DNA of 64,000 nt from Diogma glabrata (GCA_963693315.1 OY856187.1:392996409-393060408); one strand, 5' to 3'; positions 41,340 to 53,203 are shown, counted from the stretch's first letter. Translations and numbers: made by a program. Notes: a model not told the origin generated them from the sequence alone.

Positions 41340-42330
41340 TTATTTATCGAATAAATTCTTCATTTCTACGATAGTATATGAAAATCCCATTCTGATGGAC
41401 AGATGGAAAAAGTTGAACATTTTTCAACTGTAGTAAAAATATTTGAAGAAAACTGGAATAATGATGTCAATCGTGTTTTCATACAACAAATACAATAAAC
41501 AAGACCAAACAACTTTATTATATTGATCTTTTATAATAAAGTAAAACATTTGACCCTCGGAATGGTATAAAGATTGTAATTGTGATAAAATTTGGAATTC
41601 TTAAGCTTCCTTCACTACACTTCAAGCCACCTCACTACTTATTGCAAAATGTACTAATAAACAAATCATACCAAAATCAATCCTTAGGGAGTAAAAAATA
41701 ACAAACCATGACAACGATGATAGTTTTCACGGAAATGGATACGGATAAATTCAAACAAATTTGTATAAAAACCCCCTACGATTATCATCTACGATGATTA
41801 AAAATTTACATATTTCAAGGAGAGAGCATTTCATCTCCCTCGGGCTCCAAACACACCTCGGGAGAAAAACATGCACTTCTCTCCCTTGGTGTATAATCTA
41901 CTATAAGATTACGAAGAAACTGTATTGTTTTCTATTTTTAGTTGATTGTTAAAAATTCTTTTGTAATTAAATTATTCCCATTGTAATTAAAAAACCAAAT
42001 TTGGGTTTTGATTTAGCCTAAATTTGTGGTTTGATTACGTTGAATTTATTTAATTAAAACTAGAGTCAAGTCTTTAATTTTATAAAAAAACAAATTGCGG
42101 AGAGGTTTTAACTCTTTGTACATGAATTTTATGGATGGATTCAATTTACAATTTTAAATAATATTCTGTACAATTTCAATTTTGTAACGAATTTAATTCT
42201 TCCATTTAAAAGGAACATCCTTCGAAATGTCATTTTTGTTAATAAATTTTAATAGAAAACAAAAAGAACAATGTGTGCTGAATATGCGGCTTAATTTAAT
42301 TGTTTCCATCTTTAACACGGTGAGTTCCCA
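41340..42330. other. No recognisable content
   Basis: AT-rich sequence. Short frames at 41761-41952 and 42227-42412 show no family similarity. Confidence 0.45.
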
Positions 42331-42334
42331 TACA

Positions 42335-43000
42335 AGGTGGTATAACTGGTCCAATAATGGTCCATTACTAGCGACCAGTAACGCAGTAATGGCCGAGTAC
42401 TGGAAACCATGACTGGGCCATTAAAAAATATAAAATACGTTCATAGCATAGATTTAAATAAATTAAATACAAAATAATTTAAAATAAAACAAAAATGTCT
42501 CATGAAAAAAAAATTTTACAACTTATTCCAACCTCATCAATATTATCATAGTTTTTAGCCAAGAAGCGATAACTAAACTATAGGCAAAAATTTTTCGAAT
42601 ATATATTTTTAAAATGGAATCTCTAGTGAATTTTAAACAAATTACATAGATCGGCTAATTCTTGGTTGCAGTACTGGTCCAATAACAATAGCCATTTAAT
42701 GTAAACCATTAATGGGCCATTGCATGACCATTTAAAATAAACTGTACTGGCCGCTTTCCATAAACCGTAGATCGGTCGGATCATGGTTCCAGTATGGCCC
42801 AATAACAATAGCCATGTAATGTTTTGCATTCATGGACCAGTGCTTGGTCATTCAAAGATAACTATATACTGGCTGTTTTCTGTAAACCATGAATGGTTCT
42901 AGTACTGGGCCAATAACAATAACCAAGTATTGTTAACAAATAATGGTCAAGTGTATGGCCGTATTTCAAAGCCTTGTATACCCTGCTTGGGTTATTAAAA
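42335..43000. repeat. Minisatellite of ~115-120-bp units
   Basis: The marker CCAATAACAATA.CCA occurs near 42680, 42800 and 42911, with companion words CAGTACTGG, CCATTAATGGGCCA and TAAACCATGAATGG. A further partial unit lies at about 42335-42420, separated by 220 bp of other sequence. Confidence 0.75.
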
Positions 43001-43827
43001 TAATAAGCTGTATTGGGGAAACAGCTGGGTCAGGAATCTTATGCTGTACAGCTGTGTCAGAAATCAGGAATCTTAAGCTACAAATTATCGGCTATATTAA
43101 ACTTTAATTGTTATATACTAGCATTCAAGTATCAAACGGAGCTTTCCGTTCCAACTTTTCACTTCCCATTTTGTGTTTCTTTTAAATTTCAGGCTGTTAT
43201 TAATTTTTTTTTGTATTATTCTGAGCTTATGTGGTACAGATAGTCTGATCTTTGAAGTCGGGTTTGAACGTAAATTTAACATCAACCATAATAAATGCAC
43301 TGTAGTAATCCGTAATGTAACATTTATTGTTTATAAGTTCAGTGTAGATATCCATTAAAGACAAGCGGAATAGTTTTAATTGATAAAAAAGAGTAATGAC
43401 ATGTTGACAAAAAATTTTTTTTAATTCAGGTCCATCAAACCTACGGATGTGTAACGCTATGGCCAATGTTTCACATGAACAAGTAGTGTTGGTCATCTAA
43501 GACCAAAGTGATCTTTTCTTAAACACTGCATTTTAAGCCATTAGCGTTTCTCAGAATCTCTGATTGAATCCATTGGTGGGCAGCACCTTTCCCGGCTAGA
43601 TGATAGCCTCTGAGTTGGGGTCTTCCACCATTCAATGCAGAGCTAGAAAGTGCTGCTGAAAACTAACTTTAAAAGTTACACTGGAAAAACTTTGATTTAA
43701 TTCTAAACCAATAATGTTGATAAAGTTTTATCAAACGTATTACACAAACTGTAAAAATTGACCTGTAAACAAAAATCTGATGAATAACACAATACTATTT
43801 ATGTCATCTGATTGTTGATATTCAGTT
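43001..43827. other. No recognisable content
   Basis: Short overlapping frames only; nothing supportable. Confidence 0.4.
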
Positions 43828-43949
43828 ATCCAGATGATCAGATGTTAAAAATCATCTACTCAACCCACCCATAACCTAAATTGATTTCATCCAGATGATC
43901 AGATGTTAAAAATCATCTACTCAACCCACCCATAACCTAAATTGATTTC
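43828..43949. repeat. Exact 61-bp tandem duplication
   Basis: Positions 43828-43888 are repeated without a visible difference at 43889-43949; the unit begins ATCCAGATGATCAGATG and ends AAATTGATTTC. Absence of divergence implies a very recent event. Confidence 0.93.
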
Positions 43950-44172
43950 ACTTCTACTATGAAGGAAATCCCGTAATTTCAATGGAGCTGCAAGAAAACT
44001 AAATCACGTACCTATGATGGCTTTTACCACATCTTTATTTCCACTTCCATTTTCTTTTAAAATGAACTAAAAGCAAGCTGATATCAAACAAAACATTCGG
44101 GCACTATTATTAACACGATTTTGAAAACAAATAACTATTTACACTTCACCTGTGAAAAACAATCGAATCAAA

Positions 44173-47100
44173 ATGTCACCTAACTTAGCCCCGCCATTTT
44201 TAAGAAAATTAAAAACAAAGATTGTGCTGTATTGTGCTAAAGTTGTGCTGGATGTGCTACTCAGAAAGAATGCCACATCACCGATGGAAAAAAGTTGGCA
44301 CGCTAAAATAATTTTTCGAGCAGAGGTTAGCCCCGCCATTTTGAAAAATCAGAAAAACAAAGGTTGTCCTGTATTGTCCTCGAGTTGTGCTGGTTGTGCT
44401 ATTTAGAAAAAAATTTCATATCCCTAGTGGAAAAATTTTATAACACTAAAATCATTTTTTCGAGTAAAAGTTAGCCCCGCCATTTTGGAAAAAAAGAAAA
44501 ACAAAGGGTCTGCTGTACGGTGTTAGAGTTGTGCTAGTTGTGCTATTCAAGAACAAATTTGTACCACCAATAGAATAATTTAAACACGCTAAAACGATTT
44601 TTCGAGTTGAAGTTAGCCCCGCCATTTTGAAAAAAATTAAAAGCAATAGGTTTTGCTGTATTGTGCTAGGGTTGTGCTGGTTGTGCTACTCAGAAATAGA
44701 TCCATATTATCAATGAAAAAAAGTTGGCACGCTAAAATGACTTTTCGAGCAGAAGTTAGCCCCGCCATTTTGAAAAAAATGAAAACCAAAGGTTGTGCTG
44801 TATTGTGCTCGAGTTGTGCTGGTTGTGCTACTTAGACAAAAATTTCGTAACCCTAACAGAATTTTTTTACAAAATTAGCATCATTGTTTTTGAATAGAAG
44901 TAAGCCCCGCCATTTTGGAAGAAATCAAAAACAAAAGAAGTGCTGTATTGTGTTATAGTTGTGCTGGTTGTGCTACTGAAAAAATATCGTATCACCAACA
45001 GAATAATTTAAACCACGCTAAAACCATTTTTCGAATGAAAGTTAGCCCCGCCATTTTGTAAAAATCAAAGAATCCCATATCAACACTCAAAAAGAATCCC
45101 ATATCAACAATGAATAAAAGTTGGCACGCTAAAACGATTTTTCGAGTAGAAGGATATTTTCGAGCAGAAAGCATTCGAGCAGAAGATTGAGCAGAAGATT
45201 AAGCAGAAGTCCCGCCATTTTGAAAAAAATGAAAAACAAAGGTTGTTATGTATTGTACTCTAGTTGTGCTGGTTGTGCTACTCAGAAAGAATTGCATATA
45301 AGCACTGAATAAAAGTTGGCAGACTAAACCGATTTTTCGAGCAGAAGTTAGCCCCGGCACTTTGAAAAAAATAAAAACAAAGGTTCTACTGTATTGTGCT
45401 TGAGTTGTGCTGGTTGTGCTACTCAGACAAAAATTTCGTATTCCTAAAAGAAAAATTGTATAACGCTAACATCATTTCTTCAAATAGAAGTTAGCCCCGT
45501 CATTTTGGAAAAAAACTAAATTGAGTGCTGTATTGTGTTAAAGTTGTGCGAGTTGTGCTACTCCAAAACAAATTCGTACCCACCAACGGAAAAATTTAAA
45601 TACGCTAAAACGATCTTTCGAGTAGAAGTTAGCCCCGCCATTTAACAAAACTTAAAAAAAGGATGTTGTGCTGTATTGTACCATAGTTGTGATGGATGTG
45701 CTACTCAAGAAAAATTCTATATCACCAATGAATAAATGGTGACAGGCTAAAACGATTATTCGAGCAGAAGGCTTAGCAGAAGTTAGCTCCGCCATTTGGC
45801 AAAAAAACAAAAACAAAGGCTGTGTTGTATTGTTCTATTGTTGTGCTAGTTATGCTACTCAAAAAAAATTCCATACTACCAATGCAAAAATTTGGTACGC
45901 AAGAACAATTTTTTGATTAGAAGTTAGCTCCGTCGTTTTCGACAAAATGAAAAACAAAAATTTTGTATATGTAGTGGTATGAAATTTTGTTTGAGCTGGC
46001 TGCTTAGAGATAGATTATATATACCCAATGAAAAATATTTTTACGCTAGCAGCATTTACTCTTGTAGGAATCATTGTAATCATTAATTTATAAGTACTAA
46101 TAATGTAAGTGACACCTGGTGTCCGATAGCATAAATGAATCTTGCCTGTTTTGTATATATAAAATAAGGGAATCACAAAAATATATGATATTAAAAAAAA
46201 TTGTAAATTTTTCCGTCGGTTGGTACGAATTTGTTTTGAAGTAGCACAACTCGCACAACTTAACACAATACAGCACTCAATTTAGTTTTTTTTCCAAAAT
46301 GGCGGGGTTAACTTCTATTTGAAGATATGTCTGCCAACTTTTATTCATTGCTTATATGCAATTCTTTCTGAGTAGCACAACCATCACAACTAGAGTACAA
46401 TACATAACAACCTTTGTTTTTCATTTTTTTCAAAATGGTGGGGCTAACTTCTGCTTAATCTTCTGCTTGAATGCTTTCTGCTCGAAAATATCCTTCTGCT
46501 CGAAAAATCGTTTTAGCGTGCCAACTTTTATTCATTGTTGATATGGGATTCTTTTTGAGTTGCACATCCAGCACAACTGTAGCACAATACAGCACAACCT
46601 TCATTCTTTGATTTTTACAAAATGGCGGGGCTAACTTTCATTCGAAAAATGGTTTTAGCGTGGTTTAAATTATTCTGTTGGTGATACGATATTTTTTCAG
46701 TAGCACAACCAGCACAACTATATCACAATACAGCACTTCTTTTGTTTTTGATTTCTTCCAAAATGGCGGGGCTAACTTCTATCCAAAAACAATGATGCTA
46801 ATTTTGTAAAAAAATTCTGTTAGGGTTACGAAATTTTTGTCTAAGTAGCACAACCAGCACAACTCGAGCACAATACAGCACAACCTTTGATTTTCATTTT
46901 TTTCAAAATGGCGGGGCTAACTTCTGCTCGAAAAGTCATTTTAGCGTGCCAACTTTTTTGCATTGATAATATGGAACTATTTCTGAGTAGCACAACCAGC
47001 ACAACCCTAGCACAATACAGCACAACCTTTGCTTTTAATTTTTTTCAAAATGGCGGGGCTAACTTCAACTCGAAAAATCGTTTTAGCGTGTTTAAATTAT

Positions 47101-47500
47101 TCTGTTGGTGGTACAAATTTGTTCTTGAATAGCACAACTAGCACAACTCTAACACCGTACAGCAGACCCTTTGTTTTTCTTTTTTTCCAAAATGGCGGGG
47201 CTAACTTTTACTCGAAAAAATGATTTTGGTGTTATAAAATTTTTCCACTAGGGATATGAAATTTTTTTCTAAATAGCACAACCAGCACAACTCGAGGACA
47301 ATACAGGACAACCTTTGTTTTTCTGATTTTTCAAAACGGCGGGGCTAACTTCTGCTCGAAAAATTGTTTCAACGTGCCAACTTTTTTCCATTGGTGATGT
47401 GGCATTCTTTCTGAGTAGCATATCCAGCACAACTTTGGCACAATACAGCACAATCTTTGTTTTTAATTTTCTTTAAAATGGCAGGGCTAAGTTAGGTGAC
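44173..47500. mobile_element. Foldback element FB2, ~143-bp units
   Basis: About 3.3 kb with inverted ends (left GTCACCTAACTTAGCCCCGC; right GGGCTAAGTTAGGTGAC) and a probable 11-bp target duplication with one mismatch (ATCGAATCAAA at 44162, ATCGCATCAAA at 47501). About 13 forward units carry GTTAGCCCCGCCATTTTG (44188, 44330, 44474, 44616, 44759, 44904, 45045, ~45210, 45351, 45494, 45632, ~45785, ~45926) followed by TTGTGCTGTATTGTGCT and GTTGTGCTGGTTGTGCTACT. After a ~220-bp unique centre (46000-46220) about nine units run in reverse. Unit-specific variants (for example CATATCCCTAGTGG, GTACCACCAATAG) appear in mirrored order in the two arms; the arms (44173-45585 and 46220-47500) differ by about one unit. 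No transposase. Frames inside are repeat by-products. Confidence 0.9.
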
Positions 47501-47823
47501 ATCGCATCAAATCAGAAATAAAATTGATTTCTAAGATACTAATATTATATATTTTTTTTTATTATATTTTTAATTTATTTTATTACACACAAAATATAAC
47601 GGCATGCAAATGTTTATACGTAATATAATTATTACAGCTGATCAGCTGATTATCAACATAAAAGAACAATAAATAAACTTTATAATCAAAACAATTAAAT
47701 ATCTCAATATATAATATAAATGACGAATAAATTTATAACTAGCATAAATACAATAACTTATAAAATACTTAAAAATTTACAACTGATCATCAACGTTGTT
47801 TCCTTATTTGAATTTCTTTAAAG
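47501..47823. other. No recognisable content
   Basis: A short AT-rich spacer between FB2 and repeat family E copy 2; nothing supportable. Confidence 0.45.
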
Positions 47824-49138
47824 TTACTTCGGTCTGAAAGACCTAAGTATTACATTCATGAGCTCAAAGTCAAATTCTTACCCCCACTTTTTTGGCATTT
47901 CTCGACGTTTTAAAACCAGCTGATTCTAAAAAAACAAAAAAAAAATGTATGTCTGTCAGTAGGCCTGCCGGCCGGCCGCCGTCATTGCCTACACTGCAGG
48001 GAAAACGGCTGAAGGGATTTCAAAAATTTTTTTTTTTTAAATAGGTATTCACAAGATACAGGTCCGAAAGGACTCTGTGTTCGATAACTGTACCGGAAGT
48101 GTGTCAAAAAATCATTATGTGTGTCAAAAGTAGCAAATTTTCATATTTTTGGCTTAAAAAACGTTCATATTAAGTGATTACGAGTAGGAACATTAAATTT
48201 GGAGAGATCTTGATGGTAGGGATTGGTATGTGAGATCAAAAACTAGATTATTGCATTATAAGTTTGTCAAAAAATGTTGTCAAGTGTGTCAAAAGAAAGA
48301 TTTTTATTTATTTTTTTTCCCAATTTTATAGAAAAATTATTTGTTTGAAATGAAATTTTATTATTATTATTGAGAATTATGGCATTATAAGTTTGTCAAA
48401 AAAATAATGTCAAGTGTGTCAAAAAATAATTTCATTTACTTTTTTAGCCAATTATTTCTTGGAAAAAAACTTAGCTATTTTTATGACGTATATGTAATTG
48501 AAAATGAAATTGGACATGGAAATTTTTGAATTTGTTATATATTTTTAAATATTTTTGGAATTTTGAAAAAAGTTTATATTTTTGATTTTGTAATAATTCT
48601 TTTGCAATATTTTTAGAATTTTGAAAAAAGGTTTAAGTTTTGATTTTGTAAGAATTTTTGGAATATTTTTAGAATTCTGAAAAATTTTTAATTTTTGATT
48701 TTTTTATAATTTTTAGAATTTTGAAAAATTTTCAATTTTTGATTTTGTAATAATTTTTGCAATATATTTAGAATTTTGGAAAAAGTTTGAATTTTCAAGA
48801 ATTTTTGAATTATTATTGGAATTTAGAAAAAATTTAAATATTTGATTTTATTCTAATTTTTGGAATATTTTTGGAATTTTGAAAAAGTTTGAATATTTTT
48901 GGAATTTTGATTATAATTTTCCGGCAACGTATTGATGTTTCGTGTTAGTTTTGTAATAAATTTTTAAACATATATAAAAAATACTTGTACTTTCACAAAG
49001 AGTTATGTTTGATATACATCGCTGTCCAAAACTAAAAATCATGTCCTCGTGAAAGTTTTTTGCCGAAAACTATATCAAAATCCTTTACCCAGACCGAAGT
49101 CTTGATATCTCAGAGCTGTGAAATTTCAGCCCCTCCAT
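47824..49138 (-). repeat. Dispersed repeat family E, copy 2
   Basis: Reverse-oriented copy of the family at 4261-5302. It begins TTACTTCGGTCTGAAAGACC and ends GAAATTTCAGCCCCTCCAT. It includes GGCCTGCCGGCCGGCCGCCG, the TGTGTCAAAAAA phrases and an internal array of ~45-55-bp AT-rich units (TTTTGAAAAA.GTTTGAATTT type) at about 48520-48910. Confidence 0.82.
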
Positions 49139-49940
49139 ATTTTATACATTTGTTTTAGGTCGATTTCAGTATATTTGTTATATATTTCTTCTAATCTTTC
49201 ACCTTACGATTACTGATTTTCTTTTGTAGGTCTGTTGACTGAAAATAGTGTCAAGGGACACACAAATAATAATAAATTACATAAAAAAACTCACCAAGAA
49301 GCACCCGGTTTTTAATGGCTTTTTGATTTGGTCTATTAGCTTGCATAGAATGAACCGATTGTTTGATATATGGATATACCAAAAATCGGTTTACCACTTA
49401 CAAATTATATTGTTCTTCTTATTTAGTGGATTTCCTATCACAAAACTAGAAACAAAAATTTAGGCTATACAAAAAGATTTACGAGAAAAAGGCACAAGTC
49501 CTTATAGATTCTATATTGATTACATACCCTGGCCGATTTATATCCCGCTTAGTAAAAAAAAAAAACAACAAAACTTGCAAACTGTGGTTTCACTTAATTT
49601 AATTTTATTAAAATATTAAATTATTTTATCCACGACCACTAAAGAATATACACTTTCCATGCGTATATCTTTCATTGTAATTTTATTCATTCCTTTCTAT
49701 ATATCAAATTCTTTTTTATTTATTTCATTCCATTTTATTTATTCAAAATTCCCCTAACAAATTAAAAACTTGATTTGTTTGTATAGTAATATAAACAGAT
49801 AAAACAAGAACAATATATATAAAACAAACAAACATGTTTTGTTTTGTTTCATATTTCATAGATTTATTTCAATATGGCGATATAAACTTTTACAGGAAAA
49901 CTTGAATGAAATTATTTGAAATATTTGTAGTCGTGGATAA
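49139..49940. other. No recognisable content
   Basis: AT-rich sequence. The word TTTTATCCACGACCACTA at about 49623 is an inverted match to TAGTCGTGGATAAAA at 49928, so the hairpin to the right may belong to a larger element starting near 49610. Confidence 0.4.
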
Positions 49941-50052
49941 AATAGTATCTTGCATTCGCTTAGGATGAATGCAATTCTTCACTCGGATGATTCGGAGACT
50001 TCATCCTCGTGAAGAATTGCCTTCATTCTAAGCTCACACAAGAATCTACTAT
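49941..50052. repeat. Hairpin, precursor-miRNA-sized core
   Basis: The core 49958-50033 pairs GCTTAGGATGAATGCAATTC (plus TTCAC) with its near-exact complement (GTGAAGAATTGCCTTCATTC, TAAGC) around a 26-nt loop that can itself pair (GGATGA/TCATCC). Weaker pairing continues outward to about 49941 and 50052. It could be a MITE, or a transcribed hairpin. Confidence 0.75.
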
Positions 50053-50795
50053 TATTAATTAACCTATTTGTTTTAACTGCACAAGTGGTAATGGATAATA
50101 GAAATCATTCGGCCAGTTGCAGTATATACAGAATTTTCGAATAAAAAAAATTCGAATTTATGATACCAATCTGAAATAAAATATTTTGTTGTGTGTTTTC
50201 TTTAACTTTTTCATTTTTACAATAGACGGATCGTTAAAAGCTTAACATACAGTGTGTAGATGTAAAACGTGATTAACTAAATCAAAAAAATTATAATAAT
50301 GCAGTGTTTTAGATAAAAATAAATTCTGTAGAAATGCAAATGCTACGGATGGTTACTTAACGCTCTGCACCTGTAAGTTTGTTTCTAATATCGTTTTGCC
50401 AGGTTGAAAAGCTTGGAAATTTTAGGGCTCTTGATCTTCCTTTGATAAATATATTACAAAACTTGTTGTTTGTCTTATAAATAGGAGATGTTCTGCATAT
50501 CTTTTAGTATTTAGTCCTCTTGTTTGACCAATAAATATTTTTTTCAAGCACTTCATATTGTAAGCATTGTATTTTATGTTGATCAATTATTCGTTGTTGC
50601 TTTGGTAATTAGTTATAGCAAATGCTAAGTAAGTTTTCAATAAAATGGATATGAAATCTGTGCAATAAGTAGGTGTTCATTGTTAGTTTTGTTTAATGAT
50701 GAGCAAACGCCGATTTATTTTGGAACCATAAATGACTTTGTTCTAATAATTTATTCAGAACTTAACAATCTATTACAAGCTGCCATTTGTCATTT
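50053..50795. other. No recognisable content
   Basis: AT-rich sequence without a supportable feature. Confidence 0.45.
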
Positions 50796-50871
50796 ATAAG
50801 GCAAATGAGAATCATTATGAACGGGGACAACTATTCTTGTCCCCGTTTATAATGATTCTCATTTGCCTTAT
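50796..50871. repeat. 35-bp-arm hairpin with 6-nt loop
   Basis: ATAAGGCAAATGAGAATCAT, then TATGAACGGGGACAA, is followed by CTATTC and the reverse complement, with a single G/T wobble-compatible mismatch. The GC-rich GGGGACAA...TTGTCCCC closes the loop. Such a perfect stem in AT-rich DNA is unlikely by chance. Confidence 0.85.
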
Positions 50872-51176
50872 GTTTTTTATAATTTTTTAGCAAGAAGTTA
50901 TTTGAAATTTATCATATCAAAACTATGAACAAGAACAAAATTCAAAATTTTGAAACACTTGTATTTAAATTTTGTAATTTTTTATTGCAATATAAAGGAA
51001 AGATGAAAGTTAAAATAGCGAATTTTGTTAAAACAGCGTTGAATCTCCTCCTTAAAGACGCGGATGGTTGTATGGCCATGTTAACATAGACTTTATTTTC
51101 AAATAACTCCATTAAAATAGAGTAGTGGCAAATTAAATGATTTAGGGAGCTGATCACCAAACCGAGAGATCAAAAT

Positions 51177-51690
51177 ATGTCTCATGCCACAATCGAATTT
51201 TATTCACATGATATTCACACTAATATAATTAAACAACACACAAAAAATTCAAAAATCGCTAATAAAATACCAAACACCTTTTATAACAGCTTATTTTCCA
51301 AAACTAAAGATAAAATAAATAAATTCGAAAAAACGAATCTGATATACGAAATACCGTGCAAGTGCAAAAAAACAGTATATCTATATATAGGACAAACAAA
51401 ACAACAACTAAAACATCGTATTCTTCAACACAAAAGGGATGTTCGAAATAAAAGCGATTTGACCGCATTAGCAAAACATAGTGTAAATGATAAACTTTTT
51501 TTTTGAATTTGAAAACACTAAAATTTTAGATATAGAAGAAAAGTTTAAAAAAAGAAATATCCTTGAGGCTGCACATATCCAATTAAAACTACCGATGGCA
51601 TGTAATGCACAACTAGATACCAAGTTTCTACATAACGAATACAAACACCTGTTAAACTTGAAAAAAATTTTTTCAAAAAAGCCAACGTAG
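51177..51690 (+). pseudogene. Penelope-like element, GIY-YIG endonuclease remnant
   Basis: The first part (51177-51506) reads FSKTKDKINKFEKTNLIYEI, PCKCKKTVYLYIGQTKQQLK and HRILQHKRDVRN. Y-L-YIGQT with K..R...H is the GIY-YIG nuclease signature, and the Cys-rich lead-in is typical of Penelope-like retroelements. A T8 tract at about 51497-51504 causes a frameshift; the second frame (to 51690) gives FFEFENTKILDIEEKFKKRN and LEAAHIQLK, the conserved close of the domain. No RT was recognised upstream, so this is a 5'-truncated copy or its RT is too decayed to see. These elements encode an RT plus this nuclease, used at insertion. Confidence 0.8.
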
Positions 51691-52140
51691 CTTTTAAGAA
51701 AGTTTTTTATTTTCCTAGTCTTTTTGTTTATATAATTTTTTCAATTCATTTAAGTTTTTTCAATTTTTGTGTCAATTTTTATAATATTTGTATTTAATTT
51801 TTGTTTAGCTTGAAAATGGCAATGTGCCGAAATATTGTTTTTTATTAATTTAATAATAATAAAAAAATAATGTGAAAGACTGATCAGTATAAAAAATAAA
51901 ATAAATAATATAATTTAAATTTTTCAAATCAAATTTAGCTACCAACAATCACATGTGGGTTCTCTGAACGTCAAATGTAACAATTTGGATGATTAACGAA
52001 GTCCTCGTGGTAAAAATGAGACTCATCGTTTAAAAAGATTTTCACAAAATATCATTACCCACTAGTGGATGTTCAATAATCATTAGACTTTAATTAGGTT
52101 TCAATTTTTGTGTCAATTGAATATTGCTAAGACGGGCATT
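51691..52140. other. Probable 3' flank of the Penelope-like remnant
   Basis: AT-rich non-coding sequence; the element end was not located. Confidence 0.35.
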
Positions 52141-52243
52141 CACATAAAACAGAAACAGAAATATAATTTCATACAAATTGACAGGAAAAAATTCTGTTGC
52201 TGTAAATTTTGTATGGAATTCTGTTTCTGTTTCTGTTGTATGT
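52141..52243. repeat. 100-bp inverted repeat
   Basis: CACATAAAACAGAAACAGAA and TTTCATACAAATTG on the left are mirrored by TTTTGTATGGAATTCTGTTT and CTGTTTCTGTTGTATGTGG on the right. It is a small hairpin or MITE. Confidence 0.65.
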
Positions 52244-52807
52244 GGTTTCAAGCCTTAAGTAGGGAGATACGGCTTTTTTATTCGAATTTTGATTCATTTC
52301 AAATTTTCACTGCTGTAGAGTCCTTCGTCGGGCTCTGCAATCTTTCCACTTAATATCACTTAATAAAACTGGTGGACTTACTTGTTGGTGGTGATTATGT
52401 TCTCATCTCTCTGTTTTTCACCTGATTGAAACACACGAATGATTTCTCAAGATTATTTATATAATCTTATTTTTTAATTACACTTATTCTTGGTTAATAC
52501 TTATTTTGTGGTGAAAACTTATTTTTTGGTTAAAACTTATTTTAGGTTAAACCTAAACTTATAAACTTATTATTTTATTTAAAACACTCGCAAACGCACT
52601 TGTAACTTCCCGTAGATACCTTTTATTTCCGTTCTTAGATCGCGATATAGACTGACGATAAATATTATTGGTATAGGTCGCGGTATAGACTAACTAGAAT
52701 CTCGTTGATCTAGTATTATTTATTACAAATTTCGAATTGGCTTCCACCAATCAGAAATTTGCATCATAAATTATTTCTCAAATGACATAAAGTAATTTTT
52801 CTCACAG
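52244..52807. other. No recognisable content
   Basis: Contains short internal echoes (TTGGT.AAAACTTATTTT; GTCGCG.TATAGACT at about 52636 and 52677). Possibly an LTR or minisatellite remnant, but unsupported. Confidence 0.35.
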
Positions 52808-53203
52808 ATGTTGAGAAACAAAATAGAAAACGCTTCGTTTGAATTTTTCTATGAATTGTTTATCATAGTTTGTCTGTCGTATTCTCTTTCAGTCCGATGT
52901 GTTCTTATTTTAATGCATCTTGTTTTTTCATTCTTAGTAATTACATTAAAATTGTTTTGGAATCAATTTTCTATGAGAAAATCTTTTATAGAAAAAAGTG
53001 AAACACTTGTTGTTTCGCTGAAAAATGGGTTTTTGGATGAAATTTTAATTGAATTGGAGATTGAAGGTTTATGTTCTGTCTGTGACTGTGAATTGTCTGG
53101 GAACGTGAATTGTTTGGTTGTTTTAGTTCAGATTTTGAATTATTGGAATGTGAATGATTATGAGAAATGTAAATGGTTTGGTTGTTTGGATTTTGAATTA
53201 TAG
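52808..53203 (+). CDS. Unrecognised 131-codon frame
   Basis: An ATG-initiated frame with a hydrophobic, possibly membrane-spanning stretch at residues ~30-50 (CVLILMHLVFSFLVITLKLF) and a Cys-containing tail. Its last ~25 codons lie in a 58-bp tandem repeat, and the stop TAG is supplied by the repeat itself. I recognise no family. Length and composition allow a real small membrane protein, but an accidental frame in T-rich DNA is equally possible. Confidence 0.2.
   Translation: MLRNKIENASFEFFYELFIIVCLSYSLSVRCVLILMHLVFSFLVITLKLFWNQFSMRKSFIEKSETLVVSLKNGFLDEILIELEIEGLCSVCDCELSGNVNCLVVLVQILNYWNVNDYEKCKWFGCLDFEL

Noticed and set aside
43540..43660. Small hairpin (CAGCACCTTTC / GAAAGTGCTG)
   Set aside because: Stem too short and surroundings unstructured; no better than chance.
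44139..47451. Frames with SARKIILACQLF / VVLDVLLRK repeats
   Set aside because: Same reasoning for FB2: they appear on both strands and follow the ~143-bp units.
44173..47500. CRISPR-like regular spacing
   Set aside because: The whole 143-bp unit is repeated, without unique spacers, in a eukaryotic context and in inverted arms.
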